Positions 1-6,520 are shown, counted from the stretch's first letter. The stretch: DNA of 7,295 nucleotides from Rhodoferax sp. (GCA_021731215.1 JAKFXU010000008.1:1-7295), one strand, 5' to 3'. Numbers and translations: made by a program. The notes: generated by a model from the letters alone, not told the origin.

Positions 1-129
1 TGTCGGCAATCTTGCGCGAGGAATCGTTGATGCCCTTCATGGTCTGCACCACTTGGGCCACCACGTCACCGCCCTTGACCGCCACGGTGGAGGCGCTCAT
101 GGCGAGTTGGTTGGCCTGGCGCGCGCTAC
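1..129 (-). pseudogene. Methyl-accepting chemotaxis protein fragment, 5'-truncated
   Basis: Read on the minus strand, codons from about 127 down to 2 give peptide containing [20 protein letters not shown] and [13 protein letters not shown]. This is characteristic of the cytoplasmic signalling domain of methyl-accepting chemotaxis proteins, in the segment between the first methylation helix and the CheA/CheW-binding tip. A complete receptor would have the sensor, membrane segments, HAMP domain and first methylation helix upstream, that is at higher coordinates here. Instead the similarity stops near 127-130 and the frame meets a TGA at 157-155. The other two minus-strand frames between 130 and 200 show no chemotaxis-like peptide, so a simple frameshift does not explain the loss. 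The first in-frame Met is at 100-98, inside the domain, so it is not a credible receptor start. The gene continues past the left edge, so only its upstream break can be judged. It is most likely a non-functional remnant left by a rearrangement. Confidence 0.7.
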
Positions 130-135
130 CGGGTT

Positions 136-151
136 TGCTACACTGGCGCCA
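136..151 (+). promoter_or_regulatory. Putative extended -10 promoter of the trp operon
   Basis: TGC at 136-138 followed directly by TACACT at 139-144 matches the extended -10 pattern (TGn plus a TATAAT-like hexamer, 4 of 6 matches). A start six bases after the hexamer would fall on A151, the first base of an ATG. No convincing -35 hexamer is present at 16-18 bp spacing. The best upstream candidate, TTGGCC at 111-116, is 22 bp away and lies inside the chemotaxis-gene remnant. Extended -10 promoters can work with a poor -35. The position, just upstream of a Trp-containing ORF and then trpE, supports the call. The start site is inferred from spacing only. Confidence 0.5.
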
Positions 152-240
152 TGTTCATTCACCGCATCAGCATCGCAGGTTGTAGCGACCGGGGAGCCTG
201 GCCCTGGCGTTCGCGGCAAGGAACAAGGGCTCGCGCCTGA
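151..240 (+). CDS. trpL: Candidate trp leader peptide (29 codons, Trp-Pro-Trp), possibly leaderless
   Basis: The ORF runs from ATG 151 to TGA 238-240. Its product starts [10 protein letters not shown] and contains the run GAWPWRSR, with Trp codons at 199-201 and 205-207. It has no Shine-Dalgarno. The ATG lies seven bases after the last base of a -10 hexamer, so the transcript would begin with AUG itself. Leaderless trp leader peptides are known in alphaproteobacteria (trpL of Sinorhizobium meliloti), where ribosome stalling at Trp codons senses tryptophan supply. By analogy this peptide would sense charged tRNA-Trp ahead of trpE. Two bulky Trp codons in a 29-codon ORF directly before the first trp gene are suggestive. 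The evidence is positional and compositional, however; I do not recognise the peptide as a family, and a chance ORF in GC-rich DNA cannot be excluded. Confidence 0.5.
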   Translation: MFIHRISIAGCSDRGAWPWRSRQGTRARA

Positions 241-359
241 CTGTTCTCCCCTCCCTGGTCTGAATCAACCGCGGCACCATGTGCTGCCCGCTGGACCCGA
301 TGCCTGCCCCTGGCCACCGGCGCCGGGCGCGTGCGTAAACTGCGTCAGCCGGGCCCGGC
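191..359 (+). promoter_or_regulatory. Structured trpE leader RNA region
   Basis: Apart from the leader ORF, no coding potential is recognised between 130 and 381, but several stems can be drawn. GGGGAG at 191-196 can pair with CTCCCC at 246-251, and GGAACA at 220-225 with TGTTCT at 242-247 (one G-U pair). These two stems share bases 246-247, so they are mutually exclusive. The Trp codons at 199-207 lie just after the first arm of the 191-196 stem, so a ribosome stalled there would cover that arm. Further on, GCGGCA (271-276) pairs with TGCTGC (282-287) around a 5-base loop, and GCCGGGC (322-328) pairs with GCCCGGC (353-359). Palindromes also lie at 317-326 and 348-359. No run of T follows any stem, so a classical intrinsic attenuator is not visible. 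Stem choice and function are inferred; no folding energy was computed. Confidence 0.35.
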
Positions 360-381
360 ACTGAATGAAAGAACCTATTCC

Positions 382-1908
382 GTGATCTCTGAACTCGAAT
401 TCAAAAGCCTGAGCGCGCAAGGCTATAACCGCATTCCGCTGATGGCGGAAGCCTTTGCCGACCTGGAAACACCCTTGTCGCTGTACCTGAAGCTGGCGCA
501 TTCCAAGGACGGCGGTCAGTACAGCTTCCTGCTGGAATCGGTGGTGGGCGGCGAGCGCTTCGGCCGTTACAGCTTCATCGGCCTGCCGGCCCGCACCTTG
601 CTGCGCTCCATGGGTTTTGGCGCCGACGCAAAGACGGAGGTTGTCACCGATGGCATCGTGGTGGAAACATCGAGCGCCAATCCGCTGGACTTCATCGCCG
701 CCTATCAAAAGCGCTTCAAGGTGGCGCTGCGCCCGGGTCTGCCGCGTTTTTGCGGCGGCCTGGCCGGCTACTTTGGCTACGACACCGTGCGCTACATCGA
801 GAAGAAGTTGGAGGCCACCTGTCCGCCCGACACCCTGGGCTGCCCCGACATCCTGCTGCTGCAGTGCGAAGAACTGGCGGTGATCGACAACCTGTCGGGC
901 AAGCTGTATCTGATCGTCTATGCCGACCCGGCCCGTCCCGAGGCCTATGCCAACGCCAAGAAGCGCCTGCGCGAGTTGAAGGACCAGCTCAAATACTCGG
1001 TCAGCGCGCCGGTGGTGAAACCGACGCAGAGTTACCCGGCTGAGCGGGAATTTGCCAAGGCCGATTACATTGCCGCGGTGGAGCGCGCCAAGGAGCTGAT
1101 TGCGGGCGGCGACTTCATGCAGGTGCAGGTCGGCCAGCGCATCAAGAAGCGCTACACCGAGTCGCCGCTCAGTCTGTACCGGGCGCTGCGCGCGCTCAAC
1201 CCCAGCCCCTATATGTACTACTATCACTTTGGCGACTTCCACGTGGTGGGTGCCAGCCCCGAGATTCTGGTACGCCAAGAGCAGGTGACTATTGAAGGCG
1301 AGACGGAACAGAAAGTCACCATCCGCCCGCTGGCCGGCACCCGGCCTCGGGGTGCCAGCCCCGAGTTGGACAAGGCGGCCGAAGTGGAGTTGCTCAACGA
1401 CCCGAAAGAACGCGCCGAGCACGTGATGCTGATCGACCTGGCGCGCAACGACATTGGCCGCATTGCCAAGATTGGCAGCGTCAAAGTGAGCGAGGCCTTT
1501 TGCGTCGAACGCTACAGCCACGTGATGCACATCGTGAGCAATGTGGAGGGCACGCTGATGGACGGCCCCGATGGCCAGCCGCTGGGCAGCATGGATGTGC
1601 TGCGGGCCACCTTCCCGGCCGGGACGCTGACCGGCGCGCCCAAGGTGCATGCCATGGAGCTGATCGACCAGCTCGAACCCAGCAAACGCGGCCTCTATGG
1701 CGGCGCCTGCGGCTACCTCAGCTATGCCGGCGACATGGATGTGGCGATTGCCATTCGCACCGGCATCATCAAGGACCAGACGCTGTACGTGCAGGCGGCA
1801 GCCGGGGTCGTGGCCGACTCGGTGCCGGAACTGGAATGGAAAGAAACGGAAGCCAAGGCGCGCGCCTTGTTGCGGGCCTCCGAGTTGGTTGAAGAAGGGC
1901 TGGAGTAA
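382..1908 (+). CDS. trpE: Anthranilate synthase component I (TrpE)
   Basis: The 508-residue protein is the aminase/synthase subunit that converts chorismate plus ammonia (supplied by TrpG) to anthranilate and pyruvate, the committed step of tryptophan synthesis. Visible motifs are LLES at 50-53 and NPSPYMYY at 273-280, both tied to tryptophan feedback binding in this family. The chorismate-binding core includes PLAGTRPRG (316-324), ELLNDPKERAEHVMLIDLAR (about 336-355) and FPAGTLTGAPK (411-421). Length is normal for proteobacterial TrpE. The frame is open from a GTG at 331, but I prefer GTG 382. The peptide from there (MISELEFKSL) fits the expected N-terminus, and GAAAGA at 367-372 gives a usable though weak Shine-Dalgarno nine bases upstream. 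The extra 17 codons from 331 would overlap the GC-rich leader stem. trpG follows after three bases, implying coupled translation. Function is certain; the start is likely. Confidence 0.97.
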   Translation: MISELEFKSLSAQGYNRIPLMAEAFADLETPLSLYLKLAHSKDGGQYSFLLESVVGGERFGRYSFIGLPARTLLRSMGFGADAKTEVVTDGIVVETSSANPLDFIAAYQKRFKVALRPGLPRFCGGLAGYFGYDTVRYIEKKLEATCPPDTLGCPDILLLQCEELAVIDNLSGKLYLIVYADPARPEAYANAKKRLRELKDQLKYSVSAPVVKPTQSYPAEREFAKADYIAAVERAKELIAGGDFMQVQVGQRIKKRYTESPLSLYRALRALNPSPYMYYYHFGDFHVVGASPEILVRQEQVTIEGETEQKVTIRPLAGTRPRGASPELDKAAEVELLNDPKERAEHVMLIDLARNDIGRIAKIGSVKVSEAFCVERYSHVMHIVSNVEGTLMDGPDGQPLGSMDVLRATFPAGTLTGAPKVHAMELIDQLEPSKRGLYGGACGYLSYAGDMDVAIAIRTGIIKDQTLYVQAAAGVVADSVPELEWKETEAKARALLRASELVEEGLE

Positions 1909-1911
1909 AAC

Positions 1912-2508
1912 ATGCGTCAAAAAATCAAACTCCTGATGATCGACAACTACGACTCGTTCACCTATAACATCGTCCAGTATCTGGGCGAGCTGGGGGTCGA
2001 GGTTGAAGTCTTTCGCAACGACGAAATCACGCTTGATGACATCGAGGCGCGGCTGCGCGCCGGGCAGTTGGACCGGTTGGTGATTTCACCCGGCCCGTGT
2101 TCGCCGGCGCAGGCCGGCATTTCGGTCGCCGCGATTCAGCACTTTGCCGGCAAGCTGCCCATTCTGGGCGTGTGCCTGGGGCATCAAGCCATTGGCGCCG
2201 CCTTTGGCGGCAAGATCGTGCGGGCGCAGCAACTGATGCACGGCAAGACCAGCGTCATCACGACCACGCAGGAGGGCGTGTTTGCCGGGCTGCCGGCGCA
2301 ATTCACGGTCAACCGTTACCATTCGCTCTCGATTGAGCGCGCCACGTGTCCCCCTTGTCTCAAGGTCACCGCCTGGACCGAGGACGGTGAAATCATGGGC
2401 GTCAAGCACGCCACGCTCGACATTGAAGGCGTGCAGTTTCACCCGGAAAGCATCCTGACAGAACACGGCCACGCCCTGCTGCAGAACTTTCTGGCGCCGC
2501 GCCTGTGA
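1912..2508 (+). CDS. trpG: Anthranilate synthase component II, glutamine amidotransferase (TrpG)
   Basis: The 198-residue class I glutamine amidotransferase hydrolyses glutamine and channels ammonia to TrpE. The sequence opens with [19 protein letters not shown], typical of the family. It has the oxyanion-hole segment SPGPCSP (59-65), the nucleophile Cys88 in [10 protein letters not shown], and the His177/Glu179 pair in GVQFHPES. The catalytic triad is therefore complete. The protein is the stand-alone form, not fused to TrpD as in Escherichia coli. GGAG at 1902-1905, inside the last codons of trpE, supplies the Shine-Dalgarno six bases before ATG 1912. The two subunits of the complex are thus probably made in matched amounts. 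Some TrpG proteins in related bacteria also serve p-aminobenzoate synthesis as an amphibolic subunit. That cannot be decided here. Confidence 0.96.
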   Translation: MRQKIKLLMIDNYDSFTYNIVQYLGELGVEVEVFRNDEITLDDIEARLRAGQLDRLVISPGPCSPAQAGISVAAIQHFAGKLPILGVCLGHQAIGAAFGGKIVRAQQLMHGKTSVITTTQEGVFAGLPAQFTVNRYHSLSIERATCPPCLKVTAWTEDGEIMGVKHATLDIEGVQFHPESILTEHGHALLQNFLAPRL

Positions 2509-2510
2509 AT

Positions 2511-2563
2511 TGAATTGCTATGAATAAAGTAGCTATAAGCGCGCATCCAACAAAAGATGGAGA
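2511..2563 (+). repeat. Intergenic element resembling a Comamonadaceae short dispersed repeat
   Basis: The 63-base gap between trpG and ltaE is strikingly AT-rich for this region. It holds TTGCTATGAATAAAG at 2515-2529 followed directly by TAGCTATAAGCGCG, then CATCCAACAAAAG. GCTA (2517-2520) can pair with TAGC (2530-2533) around a 9-base loop. From memory, many Comamonadaceae genomes carry short intergenic repeats built as TTGCTAT, a short A/T spacer, TAGCTGCTTGCGC, then a segment like TCCAACAAGGGCTAGAG. This stretch follows that order with substitutions. No second copy occurs in the window, so membership of a repeat family rests on recall. The 3' end of the element provides the GGAGA ribosome-binding site of ltaE at 2559-2563. 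Confidence 0.45.
2559..2563 (+). promoter_or_regulatory. Ribosome-binding site deciding the ltaE start
   Basis: GGAGA lies eight bases before ATG 2572. It overlaps an earlier in-frame ATG at 2557, which itself has only an A-rich stretch upstream. The later ATG is therefore the better start. Confidence 0.6.
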
Positions 2564-2571
2564 CTAAAAAA

Positions 2572-3639
2572 ATGCATAAATCCACTGCCATAACGGTGGA
2601 CCTGCGCAGCGACACGGTAACGCAGCCCACGCCCGCCATGCGCGACGCAATGCTGGCCGCCCCCTTGGGCGATGACGTGTTTGGCGACGACCCGAGCGTC
2701 AACGCCTTGCAGGACAAAATGGCGGCGCTGCTGGGTTTTGAGGCGGCGCTGTTCGTGCCCACTGGCACGCAGAGCAATCTGTGCGCCATCCTGGCCCACT
2801 GCCAGCGCGGCGACGAATACATCGTCGGCCAACTGGCGCACTGCTACCGCTGGGAGGGCGGCGGGGCGGCGGTGTTGGGCAGCGTGCAGCCGCAGCCCTT
2901 GAATCATCAGCCCGATGGCACTCTGCTGCTGGCCGACATTGAGGCGGCGATCAAGCCCGACGACGCGCACTTTGCGCGCAGCCGGCTGCTGGCGCTGGAA
3001 AATACCCAGGGTGGCCAGGTGCTGCCGTTTGACTACATCGAGCAAGCCACCGGTCTGGCGCGCGACAAGGGTTTGGCACGGCACCTGGACGGAGCGCGGC
3101 TGTTCAATGCTGCCGTGGCGCAGGCTTCGAAGCTTGGCAGGGACGGGGGCGATATCTTCACTGAAGCGCGGCGCATCGCCCAGTGCTTTGACAGCGTTTC
3201 CGTGTGCCTGAGCAAGGGTCTGGGGGCGCCGGTGGGTTCGGTCTTGTGCGGCAGCCGTGAACTCCTGACCCGCGCTCATCGCATTCGCAAAATGGCTGGC
3301 GGTGGCATGCGCCAAGCGGGCATGCTGGCGGCGGCTGGCTCTTATGCGCTGGACCACCATGTGGCGCGGCTGGCCGACGACCACGCGCTGGCGCTGCGCC
3401 TGGCACAGGGCTTGACCGGCATCCGCGGCCTGCGGGTGGAGCCGCCCCAGACCAACATGGTGTTCGTCGAGCTCGAGGGTACAGTCCAGGCACGCGCGGC
3501 CGGCTTGCTGCCCTACCTGGCAGCGCGCGGTGTGCAGGCCACCGGCCTGTACCGGCTGCGCTTTGTGACCCATCTGGATATTGACGCCGCCGGCATTGAC
3601 CACACGCTGGCGTTGATGCGTGATTTTTTTACCGGCTGA
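2572..3639 (+). CDS. ltaE: Low-specificity L-threonine aldolase
   Basis: The 355-residue fold-type I PLP enzyme cleaves L-threonine and L-allo-threonine to glycine and acetaldehyde, and the reaction is reversible. Family marks are DLRSDTVTQPTPAMRDAM near the N-terminus (10-27), GDDVFGDDPSVNALQDKMA (33-51) and VPTGTQSNL (62-70). His90 falls in the segment that stacks on the cofactor ring in this family. HLDGARLFNA (171-180) includes the cofactor-binding Asp, and Lys215 in SKGLGAPVGS is the expected Schiff-base lysine. The C-terminal domain ends normally. It lies between trpG and trpD, 63 bases after trpG and 93 before trpD, on the same strand, so it is probably co-transcribed. It has no step in tryptophan synthesis. 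Links through glycine or serine supply are possible but speculative. The start is taken at 2572 instead of 2557 because of the GGAGA site. 'Low specificity' follows the family name; stereospecificity is not visible. Confidence 0.93.
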   Translation: MHKSTAITVDLRSDTVTQPTPAMRDAMLAAPLGDDVFGDDPSVNALQDKMAALLGFEAALFVPTGTQSNLCAILAHCQRGDEYIVGQLAHCYRWEGGGAAVLGSVQPQPLNHQPDGTLLLADIEAAIKPDDAHFARSRLLALENTQGGQVLPFDYIEQATGLARDKGLARHLDGARLFNAAVAQASKLGRDGGDIFTEARRIAQCFDSVSVCLSKGLGAPVGSVLCGSRELLTRAHRIRKMAGGGMRQAGMLAAAGSYALDHHVARLADDHALALRLAQGLTGIRGLRVEPPQTNMVFVELEGTVQARAAGLLPYLAARGVQATGLYRLRFVTHLDIDAAGIDHTLALMRDFFTG

Positions 3640-3732
3640 GCCACAGCCCCGGCACACAGCGTCTGGTGCGCGGCTTCCCGGATTTGGACGGAACTGACCC
3701 TGACCGACAATCTCATCCATAAACCCATCATC
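3640..3732 (+). other. ltaE-trpD intergenic gap
   Basis: This is the longest gap inside the operon (93 bases). I see no RNA gene, terminator or strong promoter. TTGGAC (3684-3689) with GACAAT (3706-3711), 16 bases apart, is only a weak sigma-70-like pair. No Shine-Dalgarno precedes the trpD ATG; the bases just upstream are CATAAACCCATCATC. Confidence 0.4.
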
Positions 3733-4779
3733 ATGCCCAACACTCACCAGATCACCCCGCAGGAGGCGCTGCTGCGCACCATCGAGCACCGCGAGATTTT
3801 TCACGACGAGATGCTGCATATCATGCGCGGCATCATGAACGGCGAGTGGTCGCCGGTCATGATCGCGGCTTTGATTACCGGCCTGCGCGTCAAGAAGGAA
3901 ACGATTGGTGAAATTACCGCCGCCGCTCAGGTGATGCGCGAGTTTTCCGCCAAGGTCCAGGTGGCCGACAAAACCCATTTGGTCGACATTGTGGGCACCG
4001 GCGGCGATGGCTCGCACACTTTCAATATTTCGACCTGCGCCATGTTCGTCGCCGCCGCCGCCGGTGCCCGCGTCAGCAAGCATGGCGGACGCAGCGTCAG
4101 CAGCAAGAGCGGCAGCGCCGACGTGATGGAGTCGCTGGGCATCAACATCAATCTGTCGCCGGCCGCGATTGCCCAGTGCATTGCGCAGGTCGGTGTCGGC
4201 TTCATGTTCGCGCCCAATCACCATCCCGCCATGAAGAATGTGGCGCCGGTGCGCAAGGAACTGGGCATCAAGACCCTCTTCAATCTGCTCGGGCCCCTGA
4301 CCAACCCGGCCGCTGCGCCCAACATTCTGATGGGCGTGTTTCACCCCGATCTGGTGGGCATTCAGGTGCGGGCCTTGCAGCGTCTGGGCGCCGAGCACGC
4401 GGTCGTGGTGTACGGCAGGGACGGCATGGATGAGGTCAGTCTGGGCGCGGCCACCCAGGTGGGGGAGCTCAAAAACGGTGCGATCAGCGAGTATGAAATT
4501 CACCCGGAAGACTTCGGCATGGTGATGGCCAGCAACCGCGCCTTGAAAGTGGAGACGCCGCAGCAGTCCAAGGCCATGTTGCTGGGCGTGCTCGACAATG
4601 TGCCCGGCGCCGCGCGCGACATTGTCATTCTGAACGCCGGCGTGGCGCTGTACGCCGCCAATGTGGTTGATACCATGCTGGCGGGGGTGAAGCGGGCCAG
4701 CGCCGCGATTGAATCAGGCGCCGCCAAAGCCAAGCTGGCGCAACTGGCGCTGACGGCGCAGGCGCTGAGCGGGACCTGA
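3733..4779 (+). CDS. trpD: Anthranilate phosphoribosyltransferase (TrpD)
   Basis: The 348-residue enzyme transfers phosphoribose from PRPP to anthranilate, giving N-(5'-phosphoribosyl)-anthranilate. The N-terminal helical region (1-75, with [17 protein letters not shown]) is followed by the glycine-rich PRPP loop [14 protein letters not shown] (88-101). [16 protein letters not shown] (116-131) comes next, then [11 protein letters not shown] (183-192 region) and GMDEVS (231-236), whose Asp-Glu pair binds magnesium in the family. The KHG motif reads KHGGR where many homologues have KHGNR, a conservative variant. Length is normal for the stand-alone form. ATG 3733 fits the expected N-terminus but has no recognisable Shine-Dalgarno, which suggests translational coupling is weak or that initiation relies on other features. 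trpC follows after 56 bases. Confidence 0.97.
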   Translation: MPNTHQITPQEALLRTIEHREIFHDEMLHIMRGIMNGEWSPVMIAALITGLRVKKETIGEITAAAQVMREFSAKVQVADKTHLVDIVGTGGDGSHTFNISTCAMFVAAAAGARVSKHGGRSVSSKSGSADVMESLGININLSPAAIAQCIAQVGVGFMFAPNHHPAMKNVAPVRKELGIKTLFNLLGPLTNPAAAPNILMGVFHPDLVGIQVRALQRLGAEHAVVVYGRDGMDEVSLGAATQVGELKNGAISEYEIHPEDFGMVMASNRALKVETPQQSKAMLLGVLDNVPGAARDIVILNAGVALYAANVVDTMLAGVKRASAAIESGAAKAKLAQLALTAQALSGT

Positions 4780-4796
4780 AATGGCACCGCGTTTTA

Positions 4797-4828
4797 TCAA
4801 AATTTTGACGAACGACTCGCAGGAGTCG
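4797..4828 (+). promoter_or_regulatory. Palindrome plus hairpin enclosing the trpC Shine-Dalgarno
   Basis: Two symmetric elements sit in the trpD-trpC gap. TCAAAATTTTGA at 4797-4808 is a perfect 12-base palindrome. Four bases later CGACTC (4813-4818) pairs perfectly with GAGTCG (4823-4828) around the loop GCAG. The presumed ribosome-binding site AGGAG (4821-4825) spans the loop and the 3' arm, so folding would partly hide it from the ribosome. This is seen directly in the sequence. Any role in tuning trpC translation, or protein binding at the palindrome, is inferred. Confidence 0.45.
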
Positions 4829-4835
4829 CCCCCAC

Positions 4836-5630
4836 ATGACTGACATTCTGAACCAAATCGTCGCCGTCAAACGCGAGGAAATCGCGGCGGCGGCCAAGCG
4901 CAAGCCCTTGGCCGCGATGCGCGCCGACGCCGAGTCGCGCGTGCTGACGCGCGATTTCGTCGGCGCGATGCGCGCCAAGATCGCCGCCGGGCAAGCGGCG
5001 GTGATTGCCGAAATCAAAAAAGCGAGTCCGTCCAAGGGCGTGCTGCGCGACGATTTCATCCCCGCCGACATCGCCCAAAGCTATGCCGAGCATGGGGCCG
5101 CCTGTTTGTCAGTGCTTACTGATGTGCAGTTTTTCCAGGGCTGCGCCGACTACCTGAAGCAGGCGCGTGCCTCCTGCCAACTCCCGGTGCTGCGCAAGGA
5201 CTTCATGATCGATCCCTACCAGGTGTATGAATCGCGCGCCATGGGCGCCGATGCCGTTCTGCTGATTGCCGCGATCCTGGATGATGCGCAGATGCAAGAT
5301 TTTGAGGCGATTGCCCGCAGCCTGGACATGGCGGTGCTGGTCGAAGTGCATGATGCATCCGAACTGGCGCGGGCCCTGAAGCTCAAAACGCCCTTGCTGG
5401 GTGTCAACAACCGCAATCTCAAAACGTTTGAGGTGTCGCTCCAGACCACCCTGTCGCTGCTGGCCGAGGTGCCTAAAGACCGCCTGCTGGTCACGGAAAG
5501 CGGTATCCAGAGCCGCGAAGACGTGTTGCGCCTGGGGGCCGCCGGTGTCAATGCGTTCCTGGTCGGTGAAGCGTTCATGCGCGCCCCCGATCCGGGTGCG
5601 GCGCTGGCAGCCCTGTTTGCCGTCGTTTGA
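4836..5630 (+). CDS. trpC: Indole-3-glycerol phosphate synthase (TrpC)
   Basis: The 264-residue (beta/alpha)8-barrel enzyme closes the indole ring, converting carboxyphenylamino-deoxyribulose phosphate to indole-3-glycerol phosphate with loss of carbon dioxide and water. Family residues are in place: Glu59 and Lys61 in [11 protein letters not shown], Lys121 in LRKDF, Glu170 in VEVHD, Asn191 in GVNNRNL, and Glu221-Ser222 in TESGI. The phosphate-binding end [14 protein letters not shown] (237-250) is intact. It is monofunctional; no TrpF domain is fused to it, unlike in E. coli. ATG 4836 has AGGAG at 4821-4825, ten bases upstream, inside a small hairpin. The preceding step (phosphoribosylanthranilate isomerase, TrpF) is not encoded in the window. 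Confidence 0.97.
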   Translation: MTDILNQIVAVKREEIAAAAKRKPLAAMRADAESRVLTRDFVGAMRAKIAAGQAAVIAEIKKASPSKGVLRDDFIPADIAQSYAEHGAACLSVLTDVQFFQGCADYLKQARASCQLPVLRKDFMIDPYQVYESRAMGADAVLLIAAILDDAQMQDFEAIARSLDMAVLVEVHDASELARALKLKTPLLGVNNRNLKTFEVSLQTTLSLLAEVPKDRLLVTESGIQSREDVLRLGAAGVNAFLVGEAFMRAPDPGAALAALFAVV

Positions 5631-5657
5631 GGGCGCAGACCAGACCTGCCCGTCTGC
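5631..5657 (+). promoter_or_regulatory. Hairpin-forming trpC-ung junction
   Basis: The 27-base gap begins right after the trpC stop. GCAGAC (5635-5640) is a perfect inverted repeat of GTCTGC (5652-5657), with an 11-base loop. An alternative stem pairs GGGC (5631-5634) with GCCC (5648-5651); the two are interleaved, so they would compete unless a pseudoknot forms. The larger stem ends on the base before the annotated ung ATG. No Shine-Dalgarno precedes that ATG, and no T-run marks a terminator. Confidence 0.35.
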
Positions 5658-6479
5658 ATGATCGATGTGCCGTTGACTCAGGATCAATCGGTGCCCGCCC
5701 CAGCCGGGCGGCAGGCCAGTTTCTCCTTTGAGGCTGCCGCGCCCGCCCGTCTCACTGACTGGGCGCCCGAGCGCTGGCCGGTGGCCGACGACTGGCGCCC
5801 GCTGCTGGCGCAGTTCCTGAGTACCGACGCGGCGCGCCAATTGGGCCAGTTCCTGCGCGAGCGGCTGGCCAGCGGCGCCATCATCTATCCGCCACAGCCG
5901 TTTCATGCGCTGGCGCTGACGCCGCTGGCGGAGGTCAAGGTCGTCATTTTGGGGCAGGATCCCTATCACGGGCCGGGCCAGGCCCACGGACTGGCTTTTT
6001 CTGTGGCGCCGGGCGTCAAGCCGCCGCCGTCTTTGCGCAACATCTTCAAGGAAGTCGCCCGCGATCCCCTGCTCAGGCAGGGCACCTTGCCGGCCCCGGT
6101 CGACGGTTCTCTGGTGCGCTGGGCGCGCCAAGGCGTCCTGCTGCTCAACACCTGCCTCACGGTTGAAGCGGGACAGCCCGCCAGCCATGCCCAACGTGGC
6201 TGGGAGGTGCTGACCGACGCCATCGTGACGGCCGTCGCCCGCGCCGACCGCCCGGTGGTATTCATGTTGTGGGGCGCGCAGGCGCAGGCCAAACAGGGGT
6301 TGATCGCCGTCAGCCGTGCGACCGCGGGTCGGGCCACCGCCGATCATTTGCTGCTTGCCGCTAATCACCCTTCGCCGCTGTCCGCCCTGCGCCCGCCCCG
6401 GCCTTTTCTGGGGTGCGGCCATTTTTGTCTGTCCAACGCTTTTTTGCAGCAGCACGGATGCGCGCCCGTCGACTGGTAA
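5658..6479 (+). CDS. ung: Uracil-DNA glycosylase, family 1 (Ung)
   Basis: The 273-residue enzyme removes uracil from DNA, starting base-excision repair of deaminated cytosine and misincorporated dUMP. The catalytic water-activating loop GQDPYHGPGQAHG (99-111) carries Asp101. AFSV (113-116) holds the uracil-stacking Phe, Asn164 in LLLNTCLTVE recognises uracil, and HPSPLSA (237-243) carries the catalytic His and the minor-groove loop. Residues 244-253 (LRPPRPFLGC) are a slightly longer, proline-rich version of the usual RGFFGC segment. An N-terminal extension of about 37 residues relative to E. coli Ung (its catalytic Asp is residue 64) is Pro/Ala-rich and probably flexible. ATG 5658 lacks a Shine-Dalgarno; GTG 5691, with AGGA at 5680-5683, is a plausible alternative start that would shorten the protein by 11 residues. 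It is probably co-transcribed with trpC. Confidence 0.96.
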   Translation: MIDVPLTQDQSVPAPAGRQASFSFEAAAPARLTDWAPERWPVADDWRPLLAQFLSTDAARQLGQFLRERLASGAIIYPPQPFHALALTPLAEVKVVILGQDPYHGPGQAHGLAFSVAPGVKPPPSLRNIFKEVARDPLLRQGTLPAPVDGSLVRWARQGVLLLNTCLTVEAGQPASHAQRGWEVLTDAIVTAVARADRPVVFMLWGAQAQAKQGLIAVSRATAGRATADHLLLAANHPSPLSALRPPRPFLGCGHFCLSNAFLQQHGCAPVDW

Positions 6480-6520
6480 GCAGAAGTTCTTTATCCAAGT
6501 GGGCCCGCGCCCCGTTTTCA

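Noticed and set aside
53..364. Plus-strand ORF of 103 codons upstream of trpE
   Set aside because: It starts inside the chemotaxis remnant, crosses the promoter and leader, and has no ribosome-binding site or recognisable product.
265..1920. Long minus-strand ORF of 551 codons opposite trpE
   Set aside because: It mirrors the codon pattern of trpE in GC-rich DNA, its translation is His/Gln/Gly-rich with no recognisable domain, and trpE on the other strand is unambiguous.
3684..3711. Possible promoter for trpD (TTGGAC, 16 bases, GACAAT)
   Set aside because: Three of six and four of six consensus matches at short spacing are common by chance.
2533..4503. Long minus-strand ORF of 656 codons opposite ltaE and trpD
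   Set aside because: It is open across two unrelated genes and their gap only because of third-position GC bias. The low-complexity His/Gln/Ala-rich product shows no motif.
6501..6518. Possible terminator after ung: GGGC-CCGC-GCCC then CGTTTT
   Set aside because: The stem is only 4 bp and the T-run is four bases, too weak to call. It also sits where the -35 region of the tRNA promoter would be.
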